Assembly (NCBI GenBank): GCA_947179155.2
Contig: OX359270.1
Coordinates: 26,375,556-26,439,555 of the forward strand
Length of the DNA stretch: 64,000 nucleotides
From: Hedera helix
Lineage: Eukaryota > Streptophyta > Magnoliopsida > Apiales > Araliaceae
Reading direction: 5' to 3'
Shown here piece by piece: positions 35,133 to 45,590 of the stretch; position 1 is the first letter of the stretch; each line of letters opens with the position of its first letter. A model generated the notes under the pieces. That model saw only the letters and a program-made list of their open reading frames with translations, ran no database searches and was not told the origin of the DNA. Both the position numbers and the translations under genes were made by a program.

Positions 35133-35135
<3 letters not shown>
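33584..35135 (-). repeat. Copia 5' LTR
   Basis: Plus-strand start TGTTAGTTCCCAATGAC next to the primer site and end ATGCAATGTTCAACA at 35135. It is collinear with 21035-22590 but with many substitutions, including a shorter G run near 33619-33632. It contains the same palindromic repeats at about 34683-34876. Confidence 0.9.

Positions 35136-35158
<23 letters not shown>
35136..35158. repeat. (AC)n microsatellite abutting the copia LTR
   Basis: Continuous with the final CA of the LTR. It sits exactly where the target duplication should be. Confidence 0.8.
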
Positions 35159-35163
<5 letters not shown>

Positions 35164-36059
35164 TATAATCACTAACTTGTATAATTGTTGACCAACATTT
35201 GACTTATACAATGGGCTCTATATTGGGTCAAATTAATTATTTTTATTGGGTTCATTCATTTAATTTATTTGGGTTCAATTAAGTCATTTCATTGGACTAA
35301 CATATGATACTTGAAATTAAATTAAGCATTATGCTAATTTAATTATAACATGGATTCATTACACGAGCTAACCATCACAATAAATCTATGGACTACGAAA
35401 TTAATTCTCTTGGTCATTTAATTAAAAAATCCATTAATTAAACTCATAATCCAATTAGACTTGCTTTATTAAAGTCAACTGGGATACTAGGTTAATTAGT
35501 TTACTTTAATTTCATTATTTAATCTCTTCTTTAATTAATTACTTTATTAATTTATTATATTTTCTTTAATAATTAAATGAATATACAAATTCATTAATAT
35601 AATCATTAAATCACATAAGTGCATAATTAATTAACCCAAAAATTTTAATTCATCGCTAATTAGTACTTAATTCTAATTACAACGTGACATGAAATTTGTG
35701 GTCATTATAGTTGGTCCATAAGGATTTAAGAAAAGCCCAATGAAATAATGTAACCTGGCCCAACACTTGATTAAATGCTAGCCTTGTAAGTTGGTAATGT
35801 TAGTTCAAGTTAATTGTTGTTGGTAGCCCAAATGAGAACTAATTGTTTAGCCCCATGCAAGATGAAATAATGAGCCCAAAGAAATTAAATGAGAGTTCAA
35901 TGCTTAGCCCAAATGAAATAAACTAATAGCCTATAAATTGATGCAAGTTGAAATTTCATGAATTAGTCAAATGAGTGGTCAATATATAGATAAATATATG
36001 TATATAAGAGGGAAAAATAAAGTAAAATTGAGGGAATATACAGGGATATGGTCGATTAA
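35159..36059. other. AT-rich DNA, possibly upstream part of the next LTR block
   Basis: No coding sequence. Recurrent AGCCCAAATGAAAT-like words. May belong to the U3 of the LTR-like block that follows, or to the copia target. Confidence 0.4.
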
Positions 36060-38917
36060 ATGGGGGAGGACCAAGGTGGGTGCAATGCTAAAGAACTTCC
36101 CTAAATTATTATAAGAGAAAAGTCTCCCCAATGCAAGCTAGTCCCTTAAAAAGTGGATCTTATTTTTTATAGGTTCATTGCCCTAATTAACTATTTGTTG
36201 GTGAATTAGCAAGCTTAAGTATACTTACCATTTACCTATAAATATATTGCATCACCAAAGTTTACAAGAGTTAGTCATTTTCGCAAGTATCACCAAAGAA
36301 AGAGAGAGCTTCCTTGAGAGCATTGTGAGAGATAAGCTTAGTGAGCCCTTTTCGAGTAGATTAAGAGTGCAGGTGTATGTCATCTAGCTTTGTATCATAC
36401 TTTGGAAGAAGAAGAAGGAGAACATTCAAAACTAAGAGGTTGAAAAGTGCTCTTTCCTTGAGTTTTTTTAATTTTTTTTGTATATATGTTCATATTGTAA
36501 AAGAAAATCTATTTTCTTTAATCTATATGGTTATGTATCCAAATATATACGTGTAGATCCATGAGTTATGTGGTCATTTGATGCAATATAGGTCCATATA
36601 TGCTAGAATATATGTGAAAATGTTGATAACCATGTTTACCAGTAGAAAACCCTAACTAGGTGTACGGTTTGATGATTTATGTTATGAGTTATGAAAGTTA
36701 TTTTTATGAGTTCTATGGATTGAAAAATAGCTCTAGAAGTTATAAAAATAACCCAAAATCTTTGAAAAATGTGGTGAATGGTGCAAGTCGTGGTTTTTGT
36801 AGCAAAACAAGTCATTTTCAAAACCCTAGTTAATCGATCCTAATTTTTATGTTAAAAATATTTTCAAAAATGCGATCGATCCATGAAATATTGAAAAATA
36901 TTAAGTTACGAAGGTATTAAATTAAATTTGGAGTCATTTGGATGTCTATAACATATTTTATTGAAGATTGAATCCAAAGTATCAAAGTTGAAAAATCTGG
37001 AAAAAAAATGGTAAGAAACATTCTGCTAAGATTATGCCGAGGTGCAGTGTTTATGCTTGAACACCGAGCCGAGGCACGGTGCACAGAGCCGGGGAGCGAT
37101 GTTTATACTTTAACATTGCGCCGGAGTGCAGTGCTGTTTTTTCAAAAAATTGGTTTTTTCGGGTCGGGCCGGGCTAAATTTTGCCGGTTCGGGTTGATTC
37201 GATTAGGGCTAAAAAGTATAAAATATTTTAAAATTAATAATATTGATATGGGACCCAATTTTGATAATTACTTGATATTTAAATTATATTAAATCTTAAA
37301 TAAAGTGTTTTAAGTAAGAAATTAATTTTAAAAACAAATATAATTATTTTGTAAAATAAATATCACATTAGATAATTTATTTAAAGAAATAATAATAAAA
37401 TATTATTAAAGGATTAATAATATTAAAAAATAACTAAAATATTATTAAATGATTAATAATATCAAAAAATAAATAAAATATTATTAAGGGATTAATAATA
37501 TTAGAAAATGAATAAAATAGTATTAAGGGATTAATAATATTAGAAAATAAATAAAATATTATTAAATGATTAATAATATTAGAAAATAAAAAAAATATTA
37601 TTAAATAATAAATAATATTAGTAAATGAGTAAAATATTATTAAATAATTAATAATATTAGAACATGAATAAAATATTATTCAATGGTTAATAATATTAGA
37701 AAATAGATAAGCGATTGTATTTGATTAATAATATTATTAAGTTGTGAGAATATTATTAAAACGTTTAGTTTATCATGAGATAATTGAATATACGGTTCGA
37801 AATATTATCACGGGATGATAATATTGTTATGTGTTTAATGTTTAATTATGTGATTAAATATTAAATAATAAAGAGTGAAATGTATAAAGGTTACTATTAT
37901 AAACCAATAGGTGTTATACTAATTGAAATATCAACTTTATTAATGGTATGTCTTTTCAATAGAAGTAAATTAGATTGTGTAAGCAGTGGACTAACATACA
38001 GGAAAGTTTCCTATACCCGGACTTGTATTTATTTTGCAAGATCTTTAAGTGATTTAATTATTAAAAATTTCTCCACATCAATATTGTTTATGTATTCTCA
38101 CATAGTGCAATTGAAGCTTTAAAGTTCATTTTAATTCATGAAATGTTTAAGAAATAGTCTGAGTTAATTGTTTCGGCTAGACAATGCATGTATAAATTCA
38201 TTAACTTGAATACTGTTAAAAGTTTATCCAAACCAATAGTTGGCACATACACTTATATTAAGTCTAAGAAAAAACAACCCTTAACAAAGGGATTGTTATC
38301 GCAAAACCAAACACGCACAAGATGTCTAAATGTTACGCACATACATAGGGTACAAGAGGCTAATCCCCTCGACAACCAAAATAATAAAAGGGTCAGATAA
38401 ATGTCTGATTTATCTTAGTATCAGTTCATGGTCCTTATGGCCACTCAGTAGTAAAGACTCGATCATTTCTTTTAATTGAAACTTGATTATCATTCTTTCA
38501 TAATTATTATATATTGTTGAAACCTTAGAAACTATTTTTATTCAATCATGATATATCATTCTTGTAATTATTGTTTCTTAAACTTGATGAGCAAGCTAGT
38601 TGCTCACCCTTGCTATATCATGAGCTATTTTAAGCTAAGCTCGAGTGCTCCAAAAAAAGGAAAAGGCAAGGGAAAGAATAAAGATTAGAAGTTCATGTTA
38701 TGTAATATGTGTTTATTATTGTAAATCTTTTGTGTACTTTTAAGATATGTATTGATTATGTTAAGGTTAGAACACCTTGATTATGTATTTATCTTTGTAA
38801 GAAGCAGTTATTTATTATTCCGCTAGATGAATGAAGATTATGTATTTTGATGTTATTTATGCTTTAAATTGTGAGCACCAAATTCGAGGTTTAAGGGACC
38901 CGAATTTGGGGGCGTCA
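36060..38917 (+). mobile_element. Long LTR-like block (+), related to 17917-20960
   Basis: Shares with the minus-strand block the end (GAATTTGGGGGCGTCA at 38917), the GAGCAAGCTAGTTGCTCACC region, the GGTACAAGAGGCTAATCCCC region and the 39-bp array. A TATA-like CCTATAAATATATTGC at about 36235 precedes a GA-rich leader (AAGAAAGAGAGAGCTTCC), a plausible transcription start. At 37030-37145 a G/C-rich motif (CCGAGGTGCAGTG and similar) recurs about four times. No coding region was found. Start approximate. Confidence 0.6.
37430..37710 (+). repeat. 39-bp AT-rich tandem repeat, about seven copies
   Basis: Unit ATTAATAATATTAGAAAATG plus AATAAAATATTATTAAGGG with small changes. It is the inverse of the array at 19095-19265. 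Confidence 0.85.
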
Positions 38918-39187
38918 TAGTTTTCGTTGCGTTATACAATTTGATTATATGTATGCCTTGTTTTTACAAACCAACAAGGGGCTGAGACCTAATGATGGAC
39001 ACGATTACCACATAAGATGAATTTAAAAAGACGAGGCGAGAAATTAATTTATGGAGGCATGTGCTTTATAGTGATTTTTTACAAATGCAGTAATGAAGAG
39101 GTGAAGTTAATTTTTTAATTAGTCTGCTCAGTTTTTTGGCATTACTCCCCTATTATAAATTCTTTATAATAGTAGAGTGGTGGGCAG

Positions 39188-39351
39188 TGTTAGGATAAAA
39201 TTATTTAGGACCTGGTAAAGGTGTAGGCCCATATCAATCTTATATTTAAGGCCTAGATCAGGTGCTGGCCTATATTAATGTTGTATTTCGGAACCGGTGC
39301 AGGTGTTGGTCCATTACAATATATTTTGACGGCTTGATATTTGTAGACACT
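39188..39351 (+). mobile_element. Left piece of an older LTR split by the Tat/Ogre-type gypsy
   Basis: Starts TGTTAGGATAAAATT. It contains a degenerate repeat of about 42 bp (three copies, 39210-39340, core AGGTGTAGGCCCATAT). Sequence resumes at 56935, after the gypsy and its ATATT duplication. Confidence 0.45.
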
Positions 39352-41532
39352 CAAATTTTGCACTTGTATACTAACCCTGACAGGAGGGCAAAATCGTCAA
39401 TTGACCCAACATACGAAAAGGAGAGGTGGGCGCCAAAACGCAGTTCCCACCACGGCTTACGATCAAGGCTGTCAAACGCAAAACGAGAATTGAGTCATCT
39501 GAGGCGAGGCCTACGGGCAATCCAGACAAAGCCCGATGCGAATCGCCAAAGAAGGCCAAGGACCACCGCAGTTACAGCATTAGGGTGGGGTCTCGATGCC
39601 GGGAAACCATTCCCCGAATTGATTCATGTATCAAGGAACAACATTCCAAAATAATACAGCAGAAATTGGCAAATTAGTACCGCGTGGCACGAAATTCGAG
39701 AAAAATGCGGCGGACAGCCGCGGATGCAGTCGCGGCCGCCGACAAAAAGACTTTCGCGTGGCTCGAGGGCGGCACACGGCAGCCGAGGAGACGGCCACAG
39801 CAGGCAGCCGCAGATGCATCTGCGGCTGGCCGCAGATGCATCTGCGGCTGCCTGCTGAACCAGTATAGATCGCCATTTCTTCCACCCGAGAGAAGAAGAA
39901 GAAAAAAGAAGAAAAAGAAAAGAGGAGAGAGAGAGCTCGCGGGGAAGAGAGAGAGGGGTCGGTTTTGCTGTTAGATTCAAGCAATATATCCCAGTTGTTG
40001 TGTTCATTAGTTAAAGATCTTGTGGTGTAATCTATTTCGTGATATAGAAGCTTGAGTTGGCATTTTTGCAAGGTGAAAAGGATTTTTTTGAGTTTATATG
40101 GCTTGTATTGTTAATGTAGCATTGTGATTGGTTATTTGATATAGTTTTTTTTGTTGTAATGGCGATGATCTGTGGATTAGGTGTCGTTAGCGAGGGTTCC
40201 ATCGGAACATAATTCCTCTAACGCCCCGATGATATCCGTATGGTGATTTTTCGTTCGTTATGGTTATAAGTAATGCGTAGTGTTGATTTGGTGATATTTG
40301 GGTTGTATATTGTGATAGCAATGTTAAATCTCGTTAGATTTGGTTTAGGGTTGGTTGTGCAACGATTTGGGTGAATGTGAGCCTAGGGAGGAGATCCTCG
40401 TGGTCAAATCCCGATGATGGACATTTTTGGTATATGTAATCATCAGATGGGATTTGTGGTTGTGTAAATGAAATATTGGGCCTTAAAGCGATACCGAGTC
40501 GGGATCGAGTTAAGGCCCCGTAATAATAAAGTATGTGATTGTGGGTGTTTGGGGTTGTCTGGATGGCTCACATGCCCGTGGATAGCCCCGACACGGTTTG
40601 AATGTTTATTTTGATTTATGACACAAAAAATGGTTTTCAAGTAAGGCAAATGATAAAGATTTTCTAAAAAGAATCAAATTAGGATATTAGATACACGAGG
40701 TTTAAAAAAGGGTAAAGAGTTTTGGCGAAATTTGATCCTTGTTTGACAAAAAGGCTATATTTGGTTTTAAAATGTCATAAAAGAAGTTTTTGAAAAAAAA
40801 TAAATAACGTTTTCATTAAACTTAGTGCATAGGGTTAAAGAGTTCTAGAAGTTGCCTTCATTTTATTTATATTAATTGTTAGAAGGCAATGTATAGTCTC
40901 GATTCCTATTTGACAAAAGTTTAAAATTGTTTGTTTTCTAAAAATGACATCTAATAAAAAACCCTCAACGTTTTCGAAATTAAAATCAATCTTTCTTATA
41001 AAAAGCGAAGCCTCGTCATTCGGATCAGAAGACGTCTAAACACTTTCCTGACAAAACACGTTTGCTATATTAAATAAAAAACAAACTTTTTTATGCGAAA
41101 CTCACCACAAACCTCCATTTAGGCGCGCACACACACACACACGCAACTCACACATTTTAGGATTTAAAAGGATAGGAAAACATCAAGATTGCGGTAACCG
41201 TGTTTCACGGAAGTCGGGGGGTGCCTAACACCTTCCCCCGCTTAAGCAAACCCCCGAACTCTATGAATCTTGGTTTGCGGACCAATTAACTCGGAGTCAC
41301 ATATGAGCCAGCGATTACGAAAACAAAAATTCGGATGAGTTGGTACATCCATTTTAAATATACCAACTGGCGACTCTGGTCAATTGGCTCATAAAAATTC
41401 GACATTTCGAAAACCCCGTCGACACTAAGCCGACCCTTTTCAAAAGTCACATCTTAATCTAAAGGCTAAAATTGGAAAGGGACTTTTATTTAATAATAAA
41501 ATACGAAACGAGCGAAAATCCCGGCGTCGACA
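39352..41532 (+). repeat. 5' LTR of the Tat/Ogre-type gypsy
   Basis: Contains a 58-bp near-palindrome (39799-39856) followed by a GA-rich tract (39890-39955). A region with (AC)n lies at about 41125-41145. I see no clear TATA box. Ends GGCGTCGACA next to the primer site. Confidence 0.93.
39799..39856. repeat. 58-bp nested palindrome in the 5' LTR
   Basis: The two halves each contain GCCGCAGATGCATCTGCGGC, itself a perfect 20-bp palindrome, and the whole 58 bp pairs with itself except for three central bases (TGG). Each unit holds CAGATG and CATCTG E-boxes around ATGCAT. Confidence 0.95.
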
Positions 41533-42311
41533 GATGGCGACTCCGCTGGGGAAGTAGAGGGCTTAAGCCGCATTTAAAATCTCGATGTTTTCCTATCCTT
41601 TAAAAAAAATCTAAAAGTATGTGGTTGCGTTGCTTGCGTTAATTTGTTTTTTTGCGTGTATGTGAATGGTGTGATTGCGATTTCTTTTCAAAAGCTTTAT
41701 GTTATTAGCATCATATGCATACGGTGAGGTACGATGAATGTATGTTGAGCAGTTCCTCCTCCTGAGGCAAACCCGTCGGATGTGGATTACTGGACTCAAA
41801 GGGGTGTTCCCCGGCGAGGCTCAGGAAAAGCATCAACTCAGATCCAATCCAATTGAAAGACCGGATTTATTCCCGTCTAGTATGTTGCGAAGATCTGGGA
41901 ACCTTCATGCCGAAAAGCCCGCGAGAGTAACTTAGGGTAGGTCAGCCTCAGATAAACCCAACGCGCGGGAAGTCTCTTCATACCCTTTTACGTTTTACGC
42001 ACGTAATACCATACTGTAGTCAATCATTTTGTACCAACCACTTTTGTCCAAATAAAAGTACTAACCTCTGTTTTACAGGGACAGCTTGGAGAGCATCATA
42101 AATTGCACAGTGTCATTACCTTGGTTAAAATAAAAGGACACTGACCCTGTTTTGCAGAAAAAGATTACAAAACCCAAAAATACAAAAATAATTGCTTTAG
42201 CATGCATCTGCCAATACCTTTTCCCGGAACTAAACCTTGGCATACTTTATTTGCAAGATTGCTCCCCAAACCCGTCTCCGATCTAAGAAAGCCAGAGAAT
42301 TAGCAGTCGAG
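41533..42311 (+). other. Primer-binding site and leader of the gypsy
   Basis: TGGCGACTCCGCTGGGGA at 41535-41552 directly follows the LTR and is the expected primer site; in Tat/Ogre elements it pairs with an arginine tRNA, which I could not check here. The leader to the gag ATG has no long conserved ORF. Confidence 0.7.
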
Positions 42312-44636
42312 ATGGCTGAGAACCCTAATCCTGACCTGGCTCCCGTATCTCGGGAAGAGTTCAACGCTGTGAGAAATCAAATGACGGAGCTGTTCAAAGA
42401 GCATTTCAAACTAAAATCAGGGCCACAGCTCGAGGACCCGCCGGGGCCATCATCGCAAGAGAACGTACTGACCCCAGAAACTCCAAAAGTTGAGTTACCA
42501 AAGCAAGTCATTACCATCCCAGAGGACGAGGTTGTCAGCGGTGTTAGTAAGAAGATAAAACAGATGGAAGAGGCCATCAAAACTATGAAGGGGATTGGGT
42601 CATATGGCAGTGTAAACTACTCCGATTTGTGCATATTTCCGGGAACCAGATATCCCGAAAAGTTCAAACTCCCCGAATTTGAAAAATATAACGGGTCAGG
42701 GGATCCTTATACGCATCTAAAAGTATACATCGGAGAGCTAGGGGGATATGCTGAGGACGAGTCATTAAGAATGCAACTATTCCAGAAAAGCCTGACAGAG
42801 GAGGCTAGGACATGGTATGCGAGATTGGATAATGCCAAGATCCACAACTGGGAGGAGCTGGCCCACACCTTCCTAACGCAGTACAGCTTTCAATCCCAGA
42901 TGGCCCCGGACCGATATCAGATGACTAAGATCAGAAAGCAGACCAATGAATCCTTCAGGGACTATGCTCAGCAGTGGAGGAGGATGGCAGCCCAAGTGAA
43001 CCCACCCATGAGTGAGGCAGAAATGGTTATGACTTTCATTGATATCCAGGAAGCTCCTTATTATGAAAGAGTGATGGCTGGGATAGGGAAGCCTTTTGCG
43101 GAAATGATCAAGCATGGGGAGATGGCTGAGATGGGATTGAAGTCGGGAAAGATCCGAGATTTCACAGCTCTTGAAGCTGTTGCTGAGCAAATCCAGAGTG
43201 GGAATTACGGCAGTTCATCCCGGAAACCCCATAAGAAAAAGGAAGAGGATGTGTCCCTGGTACTGCAAGGACTATCTGGGAAAACAATGACCAACCCCCC
43301 GGTCCGCATGCAAAGAAATGAGGCCCCACGACCATCAAATTTCAACAATCAGAGATATGACGGGCGCCGAAAATTCGAAAAGCAGCCAGAGAGGGAGTTC
43401 ACCCCATTGGGGGATTCATTGGAGCATATACTGGCCATGTTGGTAGGCCAGAAAAAGATTACAGAGTTAGAGCCTCCGTCAGACCCGAAGAGCAGGAGAT
43501 ATGACCCTAGCAAGAGATGCGCTTACCACTCGGCTTCCCCGGGGCACGACACCCAAGAATGCTGGTCACTAAAACATAAAATCCAGAACATGATCGACAG
43601 CGGAGAGATAGTGGTAGAGCAACCGGAACCCCCAAATGTGAAGGCCAACCCTCTTCCCGAGCATAATGGAGGAGGCGTGAATGTAATAGAAACCAGTGGG
43701 GCGCAGGGCCCCTTAAAATTGAAATACATAAGGAGGATAGAAGAGGAGACTGCTATGACCCATGCCCAAGAGGATGTGCAAAAGAAGCCTATCAAGTTGG
43801 TTGGCGTGATTCGAGATACCAAAACAGAGTCTATCCGGTTATCAGCCCCAAGACCCCTTGTCATAGCCGCCAGGTCACAATTGCCGATTACCAATCTGAA
43901 GGCGGTCCCGTGGAATTATGGGGGGAAGACCGAGGAGGAGGCCAGTTGTGCATCAGTTAGCTCTAAGGGGAATCCATTGTATCTACCTAAGCGGGTCCTT
44001 GAGAACGCGAGAAAGCAGAACGGGAAAATATCGGAGGAAAAAGCGTTGGAATTTTGGGAGAAAATGAATTACGGCAAAGCGAGTTTGGTTAAAACTCTGG
44101 AGGTACAACCGCCCCTGACATCAATCTTGGATCTTGCATTGGCATCAAATGATCATCATCAGATATTGAGCAAAGTCCTGGAAGAGGCTCATGTCCCCAA
44201 ATCAATTAGTACGGAAAGATTTGGCCACTTGGTGGGCCACCTATTGGACAGCAATGTAATATCATTTACCGACGACGACATCCCCGAAGAAGGGAGGGGG
44301 CACCGGAGGCCATTACACATTGCGGTTATCTCCTCCGGGTACGTGATGAACAGAGTCTTGATTGATGGGGGGTCAGCCCTGAATATTTGCCCATACAGTA
44401 CTCTGGAGAAGATGAAAATCAACCCTAAGCGCCTGCGGGCCAGCCAGATGGTGGTAAGGGCGTTTGATGGATCTCGAAAGGACACGGTAGGGGAGATTGA
44501 GCTGCCGGTAGAGATCGGGCCTTATACTTTTGACATCTCCTTCCAGGTGCTAGATATCACGGCCAGTTACAACATGCTTTTAGGGAGGCCCTGGATTCAT
44601 ATGGCTGGGGCAGTTCCCTCCACCCTGCATCAATAA
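42312..44636 (+). CDS. Gypsy gag-protease ORF (ends at an in-frame TAA)
   Basis: The frame is open from 42237; the ATG at 42312 (MAENPNPDLAPVSREEFNAV) matches the usual gag start better. The gag domain lies at about 42780-43040 (ARTWYARLDNAKIHNWEELA and QYSFQSQMAPDRYQ). A Cys/His cluster CAYHSASPGHDTQEC is near 43515, and an aspartic protease with VLIDGGSALNICPYSTLEKM is at about 44355, ending MLLGRPWIHMAG. The TAA at 44634-44636 interrupts what is otherwise one frame with the G-patch segment, so it is a nonsense change or a readthrough site. The product would form particles and cleave the polyprotein. Confidence 0.9.
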   Translation: MAENPNPDLAPVSREEFNAVRNQMTELFKEHFKLKSGPQLEDPPGPSSQENVLTPETPKVELPKQVITIPEDEVVSGVSKKIKQMEEAIKTMKGIGSYGSVNYSDLCIFPGTRYPEKFKLPEFEKYNGSGDPYTHLKVYIGELGGYAEDESLRMQLFQKSLTEEARTWYARLDNAKIHNWEELAHTFLTQYSFQSQMAPDRYQMTKIRKQTNESFRDYAQQWRRMAAQVNPPMSEAEMVMTFIDIQEAPYYERVMAGIGKPFAEMIKHGEMAEMGLKSGKIRDFTALEAVAEQIQSGNYGSSSRKPHKKKEEDVSLVLQGLSGKTMTNPPVRMQRNEAPRPSNFNNQRYDGRRKFEKQPEREFTPLGDSLEHILAMLVGQKKITELEPPSDPKSRRYDPSKRCAYHSASPGHDTQECWSLKHKIQNMIDSGEIVVEQPEPPNVKANPLPEHNGGGVNVIETSGAQGPLKLKYIRRIEEETAMTHAQEDVQKKPIKLVGVIRDTKTESIRLSAPRPLVIAARSQLPITNLKAVPWNYGGKTEEEASCASVSSKGNPLYLPKRVLENARKQNGKISEEKALEFWEKMNYGKASLVKTLEVQPPLTSILDLALASNDHHQILSKVLEEAHVPKSISTERFGHLVGHLLDSNVISFTDDDIPEEGRGHRRPLHIAVISSGYVMNRVLIDGGSALNICPYSTLEKMKINPKRLRASQMVVRAFDGSRKDTVGEIELPVEIGPYTFDISFQVLDITASYNMLLGRPWIHMAGAVPSTLHQ

Positions 44637-45415
44637 ATAAAGTTTATCGTTGAGGGACATTTGGTAACAATCGCCGCAGAATCTGACTGCCCCGTTCCCT
44701 CTGTAAAAGGCATGCCGGTGATCCATGTGGACGAGTCGGCCGAACCGATAAGCTATCAGGCGTTTGAAATCAGCATCCCTCAGTACAAGCAGTTGGGAGC
44801 TCCGGAGTTAAAACTTAAGATGTCCCCCGAGCTCACCTTCGTTGCCCGGGAAATGATGGCAATGAACTTTCAGCCGGGGCAAGGACTAGGCAAGCACAAC
44901 CAAGGAATCACCGAGCCCATCCAGGTACCAGTGCAGTCAGGCAAAGCGGGGTTAGGATATCACGGAGGTATAAGGCCAAGGAGCTCACACAAGAAAATTC
45001 CCGTGCGGATAACTGGAGTCCCAATACCGAGAGCCAATAATGAACAATCCCCGAGGATAATCAAGCCTGCGTCTGAAGCAGAGGGTAAGGTGGGGGCTCC
45101 CCCAGCCAAAGGATTGGTCCATCAGATGGATTTCTTGCAAGAAATTATGGAACAGTTTGAGGAGAAGTGTCATCTCCCGGGGCAGTCAGGCCCCAATGAA
45201 AAAGGGAAAGAGAAGGTAACTGAAAGCAAGCCGATCATGCCATTTATCAATTGGGCCGAGTTAGAAGTGCCCGGGGAAAGTGAAAATGAAAGCCGGAACC
45301 AAGTTGCTGCAATCATAGAGGAGGTGCCAGATACAGAGATCCCCTCCATCACTAGCTATAAAACCGAAGTGATCCCCAGGAATTGGACCGTGCAGCCAGT
45401 AGTATCCAGAAAAGG
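44637..45415 (+). CDS. G-patch segment of the gypsy polyprotein, up to the intron
   Basis: Same frame as gag-protease; it opens IKFIVEGHLVTIAAESD after the TAA. At about 44850-44975 it carries MNFQPGQGLGKHNQGI and GKAGLGYHGG, a G-patch motif (glycine-rich, RNA/helicase-associated) known from protease-to-RT linkers of Tat elements. It ends at a GT donor (45416). Without splicing the frame closes at TAA 45417-45419. The first ATG in this piece is at 44661, so separate translation is possible but less likely. Confidence 0.85.
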
Positions 45416-45590
45416 GTAAATGCAGGAGTGTCCGGGAATCTTGTCCAGTAGGGGGATCAATGGGTTTTTAAGACGGTGTTTTTGTTTTTATGTATCTGCA
45501 CGTCTATTTCATACTTTTGTCATGATTATTGAAAAGGAAGTCATGTACCTAATGTTTATTTATATGACAAATATTTTTGTTTCATGGCAG
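45416..45590 (+). other. Intron between G-patch segment and RT
   Basis: 175 bp. The donor is AAAAGG|GTAAAT, the acceptor TTCATGGCAG|GTGTACC, with a T-rich interior. Removing it restores the frame exactly (phase 2) from the G-patch segment into the RT ORF and removes the TAA at 45417. Ogre-type elements are known to carry a spliced intron at this place, which may set the gag to pol ratio. Confidence 0.8.

Larger units (their letters stand above)
21035..35135 (-). mobile_element. Ty1/copia LTR retrotransposon, about 14.1 kb, with env-like region (SIRE/Maximus-like)
   Basis: Two LTRs of about 1.55 kb in the same orientation flank, in minus-strand order, a methionine-tRNA primer site, gag, protease, integrase, RT, RNase H, a repeat spacer, an extra env-like/coiled-coil region and a polypurine tract. 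Integrase before RT is the copia order. The extra 3' region and large size fit the SIRE/Maximus lineage. The coding part has many stops and frameshifts, and a gypsy solo LTR is nested in the extra region. A 5-bp target duplication could not be confirmed: the left flank is TATAT, the right flank an (AC)n tract. Confidence 0.9.

Noticed and set aside
39371..40071. Several 60- to 146-residue frames in the gypsy LTRs (also 54768-55468)
   Set aside because: They run through the GC-rich palindrome and the GA tract on both strands and have no family similarity; they lie inside the LTRs.
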